A stretch of 64,000 nucleotides of DNA. Source: Dichomitus squalens LYAD-421 SS1. Lineage: Eukaryota > Basidiomycota > Agaricomycetes > Polyporales > Polyporaceae. The position numbers and the translations under genes are program-made. Of this stretch, positions 49,713 to 59,546 are shown in pieces; position 1 is the first letter of the stretch, and each line of letters begins with the position of its first letter. The stretch spans positions 1 through 64,000 of the forward strand of contig NW_006766918.1 of NCBI RefSeq assembly GCF_000275845.1. Direction: 5' to 3'. A model generated the notes under the pieces. It worked only from the letters and a program-made list of their open reading frames with translations. It did no database searches and was not told where the DNA came from.

Positions 49713-51419
49713 TCAGCGTCGATGGAGGGAAGGAGACGGACCTTGACGGAAGATGTTGAGCGTGAACTCTACCACGAGCAAGAGGACACCGCCTCCAGGT
49801 GCCAGACGGAGAACCTTAGGCACAAAACCCTTGTATAGCGCCGCGGGCCCTTCTTCGCGGAAGATTGTGACCAAACTGCTCAGTTCAATGTCAGGGATCA
49901 ACACGAGATGTAAAACCTATTTTACAGAGAGAAATCAAGGAAGCCGGACGTACGCGGGGTATGTCCAGTTGTATTTGGGGACGACGCCGGGTACCTTGCT
50001 GGCGCCTTGTATGCGCGACTTCACCACCTATATGCGCACGGCCATGAGTTTAGACAAAGTCAAATGATTAATGGAGCTGCACTGACGTCAAACCTAGGAT
50101 GCTCGCTCGATCAGGATACGTTACGCATACTACAGGCTACGTGCTTACGGGGTGTTAATGGCTGTACCGACGAGACCACCGACTGTACCGGCGAGGAGAT
50201 CGTTCAGCAGGCGTGTTTTGTTATCCTGTATGATGTACCAGAATCTCAGTACCGTGAGATCGTATAATAGGTAAACTCACGAACCTTTGGCTTCGGCAGC
50301 AGCGCCCGCACTTGGAAAATGCACCCGAAGTATCCTCCATTCCACCAGAAATGTCTACGTGAAACTCAGTATAATTTCATACAGGGGGATGGTGCGAACA
50401 TAATACTAACCTCCACATGGTAGCCTCCATGCCCGCGTACAGACCTGAGCACAAAACGCCTATCAACACTGCACAGCGAGGTATTGCTGACGCTAAACGC
50501 ACCGAGCAGACCATCGTTCTTCACCACCTGCTTCACAACATCAATCGGACCAGCGTACTTGCTCGCCTTATCCTGCAACCTAGACGCGTCCATCCGCATT
50601 TAGGACCCCACACGACAACCTGAACCTACCAACGATGACGTCAGAGCACGCACTTGATCTTCACCAGCTCGAATGGCACGACGACAAAGCTCTCCGTCGC
50701 GCCCGCCGCGCAACCCGTCGCGATCGCGAGCGGCTGCGTCATCTTCTTGTCTCCAGCAAGTGTGAGGATCTGCTTGCCCCAGAAGTCGTTCGCGGCGCTA
50801 CATGAGTCGAGGGCGGGGCAGGCGCGGAGTTAGTCAAAGGCTTAAGGCCGCAAGCGACGGAGCGAAGGAGAGGACGTGCAATTTCGTAGCGCGTTTGGGT
50901 GCTTCCATGAGCAGCGGGGGAACGAGTCCGCGGTAGAGTCGGCCGAAACTGACGTGTGTCCGACGTGAGCATGGGGTGGACCGAGGAGCATAGGTAGACG
51001 TACCCTTCCTCCTTGATGATCGTTCGGAACGCTCCTACTACGCCCTGCTTGCTCTTGCCTGTTTCCAACTGCATACGCGTCTTAACCTGAACGAATCACG
51101 ACGCTCACCGCGTGAGCGACTGTCAACCGGGACATGTGCAGCACGAGTACTCACGACATCTGAAGGCGCGTCGCTCGTTCAGGACTCATCAGGGTCGGCA
51201 CGCAAGAAATCGACCACTCACCGAGAGGATAGAATGTAAGGATTTCAGAGATACCCGCAATGGCACCGGCCGCGAAGTTTGCGACGAACGGGAGGGCTGC
51301 AGAGCAATGCGACACAGGAATCGAGTCAGCTAAGATCCGAATACACGCCCAACCCCTTCGCGTACACCGCGAGTTGGAGACGAGGACTCACGCTTCTTCT
51401 GCAGAGTTGTGTCAGCCAT
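49713..51419 (-). CDS. ODC1: Mitochondrial 2-oxodicarboxylate carrier (SLC25 family), complete
   Basis: Thirteen exons join in phase to 301 residues: 51419-51392, 51296-51222, 51159-51155, 51086-51004, 50948-50880, 50797-50654, 50579-50503, 50444-50411, 50354-50285, 50225-50149, 50093-50087, 50027-49954 and 49875-49713. It carries 2-oxoadipate and 2-oxoglutarate across the inner mitochondrial membrane, linking lysine and other metabolism to the matrix. Signatures are PLPFVANFAAGAIAG, PLDVVKTRMQ (repeat 1), LMEAPKRATKFAAND, PFELVKIKLQ (repeat 2), EATMWRHFWWNGGYFG, PFDVVKSRIQ (repeat 3) and KVLRLAPGGGVLL. Two microexons of 5 and 7 nt encode part of the first and third signature. The intron after 50880 starts with GC. 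The C-terminus (QGPSPSLHRR) is unusual and may have been altered by local change. It is divergent from SRP9. Confidence 0.92.
50087..50093 (-). other. 7-nt microexon (GTTTGAC) of the carrier gene
   Basis: It is bounded by CCTAG before and GTCAGT after. Joined with its neighbours (ACC CC | G TTT GAC | GTG GTG AAG) it gives TPFDVVK, the invariant third-repeat signature. Without it the Phe-Asp of the motif is lost and the frame shifts. Confidence 0.85.
51155..51159 (-). other. 5-nt microexon (ATGTC) of the carrier gene
   Basis: It is bounded by CTTCAG before and GTGAGT after. Joined as CTC G | AT GTC | GTT AAG it gives PLDVVK, the first-repeat signature. In the duplicated pseudogene the acceptor AG is mutated. 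Confidence 0.85.
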
Positions 51420-51711
51420 GATGTTGAGGTGCAAGGAGCGAACAGGTGCTATATAGTAGTGCGAGACAGAGAAGGCCGAGTCGGAGGTCGTGTGCGTCGC
51501 AGTCGAGTCGTAACGAACGCAGTATCGGACGTTGGGGACAAAAACGACGTGATCGTGTGGGGTCTCGGCCATTCGGGCCTGTCTTCCGCCGCTCTTCCCC
51601 GGCTGTGACAGCGCCTGTCACACGATGCGGTCTCAGGAAGTGACCCCGTTACCCGTGACGCATTACGCCAGGCAGGGCCGTGGGCGAGGCAGACTGCTCG
51701 CTACTCCTGCC
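51420..51711. promoter_or_regulatory. Divergent promoter between the carrier gene and SRP9
   Basis: Only 292 bp separate the two start codons, so both promoters share this stretch. No TATA box is obvious. Confidence 0.5.
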
Positions 51712-52220
51712 ATGGTCTACATCTCGTCTTGGCAGGAATACCAAGAGGCAGCAGAGGCTCTCTATGAAAAGTCGCCCAACACCGTACGTGCTCTCTATCC
51801 TGCTCGTTACTGACGCGCGTCTGACCCCCAGAATCTTTGACATCAGACGAGATATTGTGTGAAGTGGAGGCAAGGGGCGGATGGGGCAGGGAAGCTGGTT
51901 TTGAAGATCACGGACAACACGACAGTGCGCACCTTCTGTTATCTATCTTGTTTGCCGATCTTGACAGTATAGCACCACGATGACAGTGTCTGAAGTTCAA
52001 GACGCACTCATCTGTGTTTCTGAATCGCTTCGACGCGCTCAACCTCTCCCTGATGCAGAAGATGCAAAATAGACGACCGACGCAGGCGTCGACCGTGCCC
52101 TCTGCCGCACGGCAAGACACCCCCCAGCCTCAAGATACCGCCGCGCCGGCTTCAGTCCCGGCCCCTTCTGGTCCAGCGGGAGGAGGGGTGAAGAAAAAGA
52201 AGCCGAAGAAGAAAAAGTAG
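51712..52220 (+). CDS. SRP9: Signal recognition particle 9 kDa subunit
   Basis: Three exons, 51712-51783, 51847-51924 and 51987-52220, all in phase, give 127 residues. The pattern MVYISSWQEYQEAAEALYEK, then RYCVKWRQ, KLVLKITDN and CLKFKTHSS, then a LNRFDALNLSLMQKM helix is that of SRP9. The protein binds the Alu domain of the SRP RNA with SRP14 and slows translation of secretory proteins at the ER. Compared with human SRP9 (86 residues) it has a low-complexity C-terminus ending in a Lys-rich run (KKKKPKKKK), as in fungal SRP21-like proteins, likely for RNA contact. Confidence 0.88.
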
Positions 52221-52688
52221 TCCTGTGGCGAGATTGGAATCCGTGAAAGAGGGAACTGCTGTTGGGAAACGCTCAGGTCAGGACTATCTGCATACGCTCT
52301 CTTGTCGCAATGTTGTACAATCCCAGTGGCCACTCGATACAGTCGGCTGCGATACTATCTCTGCAGGGGCGGTTGAGCCAGGCTAGGGGTCAGAGCGTGT
52401 GTATGAGATCTCGAGGTACGTCTTCATTTCATTGATTGTAAATGAGGTGAGTACAGTGAGTTTAGGTTCACTTCGCGACAGACGATAAATGTCATCGTGA
52501 TCTATAGTCGATCTTGAAGTGAACGACGACTCATTGTGCCCATCCAAAAACCCAGCAGTGATAGCTGCAATCGAACAGACGATAGCACAATGATCTTGTC
52601 ACAGTACACCTGTGAAGCCCTCTGAGGAATCGTGCATGTCTCCGCGGGATGTTCAATGCCCAGACTCAGGTAATTTCGTCCTTGTTCC
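52221..52688. other. Convergent intergenic stretch
   Basis: This holds the 3' ends of SRP9 (+) and the methyltransferase (-). I see no further feature. Confidence 0.35.
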
Positions 52689-53426
52689 CTACTCTTTCTG
52701 CGCGAAAAACCAATGGAATGTCTCCTCGAACCTCCCGACCTTCTCTACCGCCACCTCGTCCACCAGTATCTTCAACCCCTTCCCGTACTCCTCAAACGCC
52801 CTCCTATTCCCCTCCACCCCAATCCCGAACGAGAACATCGGCGCACCCATCCAGTCCTCCCTATGGACCACCTCGTCCTTCGTGTTCATGTTCAACAACA
52901 AATATCCCCCAGGCTTTAGCCACTTCACCACTTTTCCTATCATCGCTGGCTGCTCCTCCCTCGGAAGGTGAAAGATCGAGTAGAACGCGAGCACCGCCTC
53001 GAAGCTCCCCTCCTCGTAGTGCAGCTTCGCCATGTCCGCATGCTCAAACGCCACCCTCCCCCTCCCTATCTCTCTCACTCGCTCCTCCTCCGCGGCCCGT
53101 TCCTCCTCCGGCACCTTTACATGCTCGCGCGCGAGTGCGACTTGGGCGGCGCTGATGTCCACCCCGGTAACGTGGAACTTCTTGGGGTGCGCGGCGATCG
53201 TTTGCGTCGTAGGCACGCCCGCGCCACAACCGAGCTCGAGAATGGACGCCCCAGGGTCGAGGAGGTCGAGGAGCTGCGCGACGTACGCGGCGCGCGTCGT
53301 TGTGGGGCGTGGGCCGGACCATGCGAGGTACTGGGGGGCGATGGTGTCGTAGCCACGTGCGATGATCGCTTTGAGTTCTTCTGGGGAAAGAGTGGAGGCG
53401 AGGTCTGGAGGGGCTTCGGTGGCCAT
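52689..53426 (-). CDS. Class I SAM-dependent methyltransferase
   Basis: A single exon of 245 residues with high third-position GC. Motif I, ILELGCGAGVPT, lies near residue 61 and is the SAM-binding loop. VTGVDISAAQ near 85 carries the acidic residue for the ribose, FEHADMAKLHYEEGSFEAVL is the motif II-III region, and KPGGYLLLNM near 180 is the post-motif. There is no signal or membrane segment, so it is likely cytosolic. The family includes many small-molecule methyltransferases; a few residues such as WSGPRPTTTRAAY suggest the UbiE/Methyltransf_11-25 type, but the substrate is not readable. An alternative start three or more codons downstream cannot be excluded. Confidence 0.85.
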   Translation of the reverse strand: MATEAPPDLASTLSPEELKAIIARGYDTIAPQYLAWSGPRPTTTRAAYVAQLLDLLDPGASILELGCGAGVPTTQTIAAHPKKFHVTGVDISAAQVALAREHVKVPEEERAAEEERVREIGRGRVAFEHADMAKLHYEEGSFEAVLAFYSIFHLPREEQPAMIGKVVKWLKPGGYLLLNMNTKDEVVHREDWMGAPMFSFGIGVEGNRRAFEEYGKGLKILVDEVAVEKVGRFEETFHWFFAQKE

Positions 53427-54142
53427 CTTTCGTGAGTTGCCGGTGCGGGTGGGTGCTCGAGTTCAGGTATACGGGCCTGTTGGAGGGATGTGGTTGGCCT
53501 TGCGCGCTCGACTGAGGACGTCGTCGATCGCCGTGGATGGAATATGTATATGCAAGCACGACTGCGACTGTCAGGTTGGAAGGTGGGTGGGAAGTAAGCA
53601 TCGATAGGAACGCGGGCGGTGTTACGACACCGCCTTGATTGAGGGCGTATCATGGGATCGTTCTATGGCAGTTTTTGGCTGTGGCGTCCAGATACGGCAA
53701 GCAGACGAAGAGATAAGGTGCGTCTCTTGTCGCCTCTACGAACTCGCATCGGCTCACCTATTGTCTGGTGCTCTTGCCCAAACATTTTGATGCAGCTGTC
53801 ATTCCTAGCAGAGCTTGCATGAAGCCGGTAGTTCCTGACCAGTAGTAGCCAATGGGATCTCAAACATGCCGACGACGCCGGCGCTTCTTTTTAGTCACAA
53901 CCATGAGATTACTAGGGGCGCAAACTGAACTTGCTGTGTCCTCAGCGGCGCCACGAGGTTCCTTGGGAATCAAGGTTCGGGCGGAGTCCCCCGCTGCTAG
54001 ATATATTAGCCGTCACAAAGCTGGAGACCCGCACCTTTGTCCTCTGACCCCGCTAGCACTGATAACTCCAGGTCAGTCCTCTCCGATGTCATCGAATAGC
54101 TGAAGGGTGGCTGACAAGTGCACTATCCACCCTTGAGACATC
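53427..54142. other. Divergent intergenic stretch
   Basis: This holds the promoters of the methyltransferase (-) and the DUF6535 gene (+). I see no gene. Confidence 0.3.
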
Positions 54143-56459
54143 ATGGCGTCACACAATAGCATCGAGGTAGAGCATGTGGGCAACGTTTCGCCGTCTATGC
54201 CTGGTCGGGGTCAAGGACAAAGTCAAGATATATCCAACAGAGTCTCCGACAATCCGGGATTGACGGGGCAGCAGAGAGATTCACAAGTCGAGGCGGTACG
54301 TACAGTGTTGAGGTTGGGCATGAACCAATCGCTTACATGATGCCGGAACTGTGACAGCAGGGACAAGGAAGCCTGCCAGTGTGCAGTGGGGCTCTTCCGT
54401 GGAAGATACCCGATTCGAAGGTGGTTCTGGAGCACGTGTGCTATCAAATCATACTGAAGTCTGTCCACATCCAGGCATTAAGGAAGGAGTTCAGGGAGAC
54501 TTACACAGAGGCCGAAAAGGAGAAGGCCTTTGCGAGTACTGCCAAGATCGTCCAGGGCTACAGCGACGCGCTGGTCAAGAGATGGAATGAGGAAATAGAC
54601 ATGCTCCTTGTCTACGTACGTGGTACCTCGTTTCAAGGTCGTCACTGATCACATATCTGTCTTCTAGGCGGGTCTGTTTTCGGCCATCGTCACTGCATTT
54701 AATGTCCAATCGTATCTGCTTTTGCAACCAACCCCAGACCCCACCGTCGCTGTGTTACAGCAAATCTCGTTCCAGCTCAACAGTTTCTCCGTGAACCCTC
54801 CTTTCGTCAATGCTACTCAACCGGCAATCCCCCTCACAAACGTTCCGCCGCCTCCAGTCGAGTCCTGGGCGGTCGCCCTCAACATCCTCTGGTTCTCGGC
54901 GCTCATATGCAGTCTCGGCTCCGCTTCTATCGGTATCTTAGTCAAACAGTGGCTGCACGAATACCAGACTGGACTTTCGGGAACCGCTGCGGAGATCGCG
55001 CGACTCCGCCAGTACAGGTTGAACCACTTTGCTGGCCTCCTCGTTCTCCTCTGGAACCTTCACCGTTTAGTTGCCGTCGTCGCGAGCGTCCTTGTTTGCG
55101 TCGTCGTGCTGTTCGTCGCGGTCACGACGGTCATGCCCATTATCTGGAGCGACTGCTGCTACCTCTCCCCTCCAACCTATGCATTATTCCGCACCAAGCA
55201 GCGCCTCAGAGACACTGTCGGCGTACTTCACTCCGTTGTGTTCCGGTTTCTCTATCGTTATACTCTATACCTCGAAACCCTCGAGCGCTCGCCCCAGCGT
55301 GCCCAATCCTTGTTCCTGCGTTTGCGTCACTGGACTATGCGCCAGAGCTGGTCCTCGATGAGCTCACCTACATGGTCTGCTCGTGAGCAGAGCATAGTAA
55401 AGGGGTCCTCCTTGGAACTCGACGTTGACATGATCATCGAGGCGTATTCCAGTAACATGGATGCAAATCATCTCTCCGCTACAGCTGGGGTTATTCTCGC
55501 AGACCAAGATTAGCCTCCGCGCGTTCTCCCGACTTTCTAGCTCATGCGCTGATGTTCTCGTCGTGCAATGAGACACGTTATGCCCTATTATTTGATCTCG
55601 ACGTCTGGAGAATTATCCACCACAACAGCCCCCGCGGCCCCCGCCATATGGATACTGCCTAATCATAGACTACTCCTGGCTTTAGTCGCCATAGCGACAG
55701 ATCCAGATGCTGAAGCCGGTTCGCGCAGGAGATGCCTTCAGCTCTTGGCAGTGTTATTCTCATCCGACACAGCCGAACTCGAGGTCATACCGTGGAAGTT
55801 GGTTCGCTATGGTGCGTGTCTTTTGAAGCTTTCGTCAAGTGACTCCTACCATGGCAGCTGCCGTAGCGGTGGAAAGATGGTTATGCGAGGAGCTACGCCC
55901 CTCCGACGACAGGCTAGTTGACTGGGGTGATGCATTCATACTGTTATGGATATTGGTACAATGCTGCTTCGCACCGGTCTCTTCGTGGGAAAGGTCGCAA
56001 GAGGAAGTCGAGACGTTGATCGCATGCATTTTCCGGATGGGCGTTCTTCGGAAGGAGTTACTACTGGCAATCACTAGGGGTCAATTGAGGATCTCACTCA
56101 TTTCCATGTCTGACATGGTGAGCTCCCTCAGCCTCATTCTTCCGTATTTGTGCGAGTCCGCGTACGCTCGGAGTCAAGCCCCTGGTGACCTGCTGGAGGC
56201 TGTCACGGAAGTGGTTGGATTTGTCAAGTCTCAGGTGGCCAAGGCACACTCGGACGATTCCCTGTGGCTGGGCTTGGCCGAAGACTCCAAAATCTTGGAA
56301 CAGACCTTGAAGAGAAGCGAAGCCCTCTCAGGAGTAGGATCGGGGGACAACGGACGACTTGATAGTATCCCGCAGGCGGCAGGACTCGGAGGCATGCAAA
56401 ATCCACGCATGTTCGTCGTTGGCTCTACGCTGACGTATCTCATAGTGATCACAGCATGA
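54143..56459 (+). CDS. DUF6535 membrane protein
   Basis: Exons 54143-54295, 54358-54615 and from 54668 on are in phase. The DUF6535 core is clear: WNEEIDMLLVY, then AGLFSAIVTAFNVQSYLLL (first membrane helix), a long Pro/Asn-rich loop, WAVALNILWFSALICSLGSA (second), KQWLHEY, and LLVLLWNLHRLVAVVASVL with VVVLFVAVTTVMPIIW (last pair). These proteins are basidiomycete-specific membrane proteins of unknown role. An in-frame TAG at 55511-55513 stops the plain reading. Coding-like sequence resumes in another frame (RYALLFDLDVWRIIHHNSPR near 55577) and then as ELEVIPWKLVRY, which splices cleanly (intron 55812-55857) to the last exon ending at 56459. An intron or a lesion must lie within about 55440-55660; I could not decide which. 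Confidence 0.75.
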
Positions 56460-56473
56460 CATGAGCACAGGAG

Positions 56474-56515
56474 TAGACTACAACGAGAGGGTTGCAAACC
56501 TTTCGTTGTAGTCTC
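56474..56515. terminator. Hairpin just after the DUF6535 stop
   Basis: GACTACAACGA (56476-56486) and its exact reverse complement (56503-56513) form an 11-bp stem around a 16-nt loop that is itself partly palindromic. It starts 17 bp after the stop. It may be an RNA 3' structure or a tiny palindromic insertion; fungi do not use such hairpins as terminators in the bacterial way. Confidence 0.35.
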
Positions 56516-57193
56516 TACCAGCACAGGGACTCGTGTACTTGGTCCGGAACGTCCTGTTCAATGTTGGCTAGACGTTCAATTTTGTTCTCGCCTAATTACG
56601 TCCACGGTTTATCAATGGATGGGCGACGTTTGAATCAGAACTTGGCAACATGGTTCTGTGTCGTGTCATAGTCATCATTTGTCCTGTAATTCAAAATCTT
56701 GCTCGTGATTGTGTAATACGCTGCCCCATGTCTGAAACGGCCACATTCAGAGCACGCTCAACGAGAGCTCGAAAGGTCATACGACGGGTTCGACTCGATA
56801 GCACCATGCGGATATTGCAGGTCCTTCGACGCATGGCCGGACGCAGGGATCGCAGAGCCTATCGGTCGCTGTCGGCCATGCCATGCGTGCAGGTCGAATG
56901 GCCTTCGATTGCTACGGTGCCGCCCCGTAATAGGGATTCTCCAGGAATGATCTGGACCGGCGGCAAGCTGGTGGATTTTGTTACTATCTGTCTGACGAGA
57001 GAAGGTGTATGTTCGACAGGTACAGCACACAGGGAAAGTCCCCACGCCGGGAATGGTAGTGATGCATAACCAAACGAGGCTACACAGTACGATAATCGAG
57101 ATCGACTCGGAGGCTGTACCAGCGGTCAACATACATACGTTCTGATGTAAATATGGGCTGCACAACGTAACGGGGATCATAAGTGTACTATAT
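56516..57193. other. Convergent intergenic stretch
   Basis: Several overlapping frames exist here but none has a recognisable domain. It holds the 3' ends of the DUF6535 gene (+) and the WD40 gene (-). Confidence 0.3.
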
Positions 57194-58220
57194 CTATGGT
57201 TCGATTTCATCTGGAATGATCTCCCGTAGCGGACGACCCAAGACAGTTCCATTGTGGGCCGCAGACCACAACATTGTCCCATCAGGAGTGAACGCGACCT
57301 GCAGGACCTCCCCACCGTGGTCAGAGAGGGTCGCCAAGCACACCCCATCGCTCGTCCTCCAAACCCTCACCGTCTCGTCTTCAGATGCAGAGGCAATGTA
57401 CTTCCCACACGGAGAGAAGCACACCTTGCACACCCAGTGCGCATGTCCCTCGAGCGACCTCACCATCGCACCTGTGTGCGCATTCCACAACCTCACCGTC
57501 TTCTCCCATGGCGACGCTGACAAGAGCAGCCGTCCGTCCGGGGAGAAGGCCATATCAAGGATCTGCTCGGCGTGCGCCTGCCAATGCAGAGGCTCCTGTC
57601 TAGTCGCCATGTCCCAGACGCGGACGCTCCCGTCTTCATGCCCAGCAGCAACGTGTGTACTCGAGCTACTGAACGTGGCTGTGGACGGTCGATCGTATCC
57701 GCCTTCGAGCGCCGCGCATGTGCCAGACACCACATCCCAAACATGACAGCCGTGCCGATCGTAGGCCAGAAGCCAGCGTCCGTCAGCGGAGAATGCGCGC
57801 GGCTCGGCATGTCTTGTCCTGGCACGGTCAAGGGGTAGCTTCTGGAACGCTCGTCCGTCCATATTTGTATAGTCATGCGGTTGTCTTCGGACGCGACGCA
57901 AGCACCGTTGCTGGACCACGTGAGGCGTCTGAAGAGTGCGAGTTGGAGGGCGGCGACTTGGTGTGCGCTGCCGCTGATGTCCCAGATCGCCGCCTTCCCT
58001 TCTCGACCTGCAGACGCGAGGTGTCGGCCGTCTGCCAGTAATGCGAGATCCGAGACATCCATGTCATGCGCAAACCACTCTTGCGAGATGGATGCGTCCT
58101 GGGCATCCCAGAGGATGATGGTGGAATCCTCGGAGGCGGTTGCTACCCACCGCCCGTCTGGCGAGATGTCAAGTACGGTGACAACGGAGTCGTGCCCGGG
58201 TTTGCCAGCTACTCAATTCA
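57194..58220 (-). pseudogene. WD40-repeat protein, 5'-truncated and frameshifted
   Basis: Read on the minus strand, the first part (58220 to about 57800) gives GHDSVVTVLDISPDGRWVA, then STIILWDAQ, DLALLADGRHLASAGREGKAA and IWTDERSRS in one frame. The rest (about 57795-57194) gives AFSADGRWLLAYDRHGCHVW, FSSSSTHVAAGHEDGSVRVW, FSPDGRLLLSAS, FSPCGKYIASASEDETVRVW and FTPDGTMLWSAAHNGTVLG in another frame, so one frameshift lies near 57.8 kb. Six or seven blades are recognisable. The 5' end stops at an acceptor-like site near 58.22 kb, and about 40 bp further begins a TIR element, so upstream exons are cut off. Without the frameshift it would be a blade-complete propeller domain. It is a paralogue of the fragment at 871-1452. 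Sequencing error is a possible cause of the frameshift. Confidence 0.7.
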
Positions 58221-58264
58221 ACGTCCAGCTCAAGATGATGGTCGCTGCATGAAACTCACAAGTA

Positions 58265-58367
58265 GGGGTGGTCAGAGTTCGCGATTACGGGGCGATTCTG
58301 AGAGCGATTATGGAGTGATTATGAGAGCCTTAATCACCTCATAATCGACCTGTACTCTGACCACCCC
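58265..58367. repeat. 103-bp palindromic sub-element at the left end of the TIR element
   Basis: GGGGTGGTCAGAG (58265-58277) returns inverted at 58355-58367, so the left end of the element is itself a small inverted-repeat unit. Inside are GATTATGAGAG and CTTAATCACCTCATAATCG, which partly pair. Confidence 0.5.
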
Positions 58368-58698
58368 ATGTCGCAAAGCGATTATGAACACGATTTCTGG
58401 TACTGCGATTCTGCTTTTCTCAGCTATCTGCTCAACGTCTGCCTTTGGTTTCGAGCTCTGACACGCCTTTGAACACCCTACATATTCAAAAAGGTCATTA
58501 TAAATTGACTCCGCATTTTTTCCCACCGAAATCGAGCGATTTTGAGGCGAAATCGCCAATATGGGTATAAATCTTCTGTAGAAAGTCGTTGTTTCGTCAC
58601 AGTTACCTCATGGGGTACCTATGCAACTATTTTGTCACTCAAATCCGCACGAAATATGTCTTGTATGGGCTATAGACGGGGAGACAAGTGAGACGAAG
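58295..58698. repeat. 404-bp exact direct repeat, left copy
   Basis: It appears identical to 58961-59364 (offset 666 bp) and ends exactly at the N-run. See the assembly-gap entry. Confidence 0.85.
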
Positions 58699-58960
58699 NN
58701 NNNNNNNNNNNNNNNNNNNNNNNNNNNNNNNNNNNNNNNNNNNNNNNNNNNNNNNNNNNNNNNNNNNNNNNNNNNNNNNNNNNNNNNNNNNNNNNNNNNN
58801 NNNNNNNNNNNNNNNNNNNNNNNNNNNNNNNNNNNNNNNNNNNNNNNNNNNNNNNNNNNNNNNNNNNNNNNNNNNNNNNNNNNNNNNNNNNNNNNNNNNN
58901 NNNNNNNNNNNNNNNNNNNNNNNNNNNNNNNNNNNNNNNNNNNNNNNNNNNNNNNNNNNN
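58699..58960. other. Run of 262 N (assembly gap)
   Basis: Unknown bases lie between two identical 404-bp flanks. The left flank ends in ACGAAG and the right flank begins at the equivalent of position 58295, so the two contig ends overlap and probably should have been merged. Confidence 0.95.
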
Positions 58961-59364
58961 ATTCTGAGAGCGATTATGGAGTGATTATGAGAGCCTTAAT
59001 CACCTCATAATCGACCTGTACTCTGACCACCCCATGTCGCAAAGCGATTATGAACACGATTTCTGGTACTGCGATTCTGCTTTTCTCAGCTATCTGCTCA
59101 ACGTCTGCCTTTGGTTTCGAGCTCTGACACGCCTTTGAACACCCTACATATTCAAAAAGGTCATTATAAATTGACTCCGCATTTTTTCCCACCGAAATCG
59201 AGCGATTTTGAGGCGAAATCGCCAATATGGGTATAAATCTTCTGTAGAAAGTCGTTGTTTCGTCACAGTTACCTCATGGGGTACCTATGCAACTATTTTG
59301 TCACTCAAATCCGCACGAAATATGTCTTGTATGGGCTATAGACGGGGAGACAAGTGAGACGAAG
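58961..59364. repeat. 404-bp exact direct repeat, right copy
   Basis: It appears identical to 58295-58698 and starts immediately after the N-run. The sequence then continues into the right end of the TIR element. Confidence 0.85.
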
Positions 59365-59546
59365 GGGGTTGACACAGAATCGCAAGAAGCAGAATCGTGA
59401 TTATGGAGGGCATAAGCTCCTCCGGAGGAGCTTACGCGATTACACGCGATTTTGCCAAAATCGCGATTACGGTGTCGGAATCGTCCTCAAAATCGCATCT
59501 CATAATCGTCATATAATCGCTCCGTAATCGCGAACTCTGACCACCC

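Noticed and set aside
53044..53653. Two minus-strand frames of 178-185 codons overlapping the methyltransferase
   Set aside because: Out-of-frame shadows of the methyltransferase, which has all its SAM-binding motifs in the called frame.
58308..58559. 83-codon minus-strand frame, repeated identically at 58974-59225
   Set aside because: The repetition is explained by the duplicated flanks of the N-gap; the frame lies in a non-autonomous TIR element and has no transposase features.
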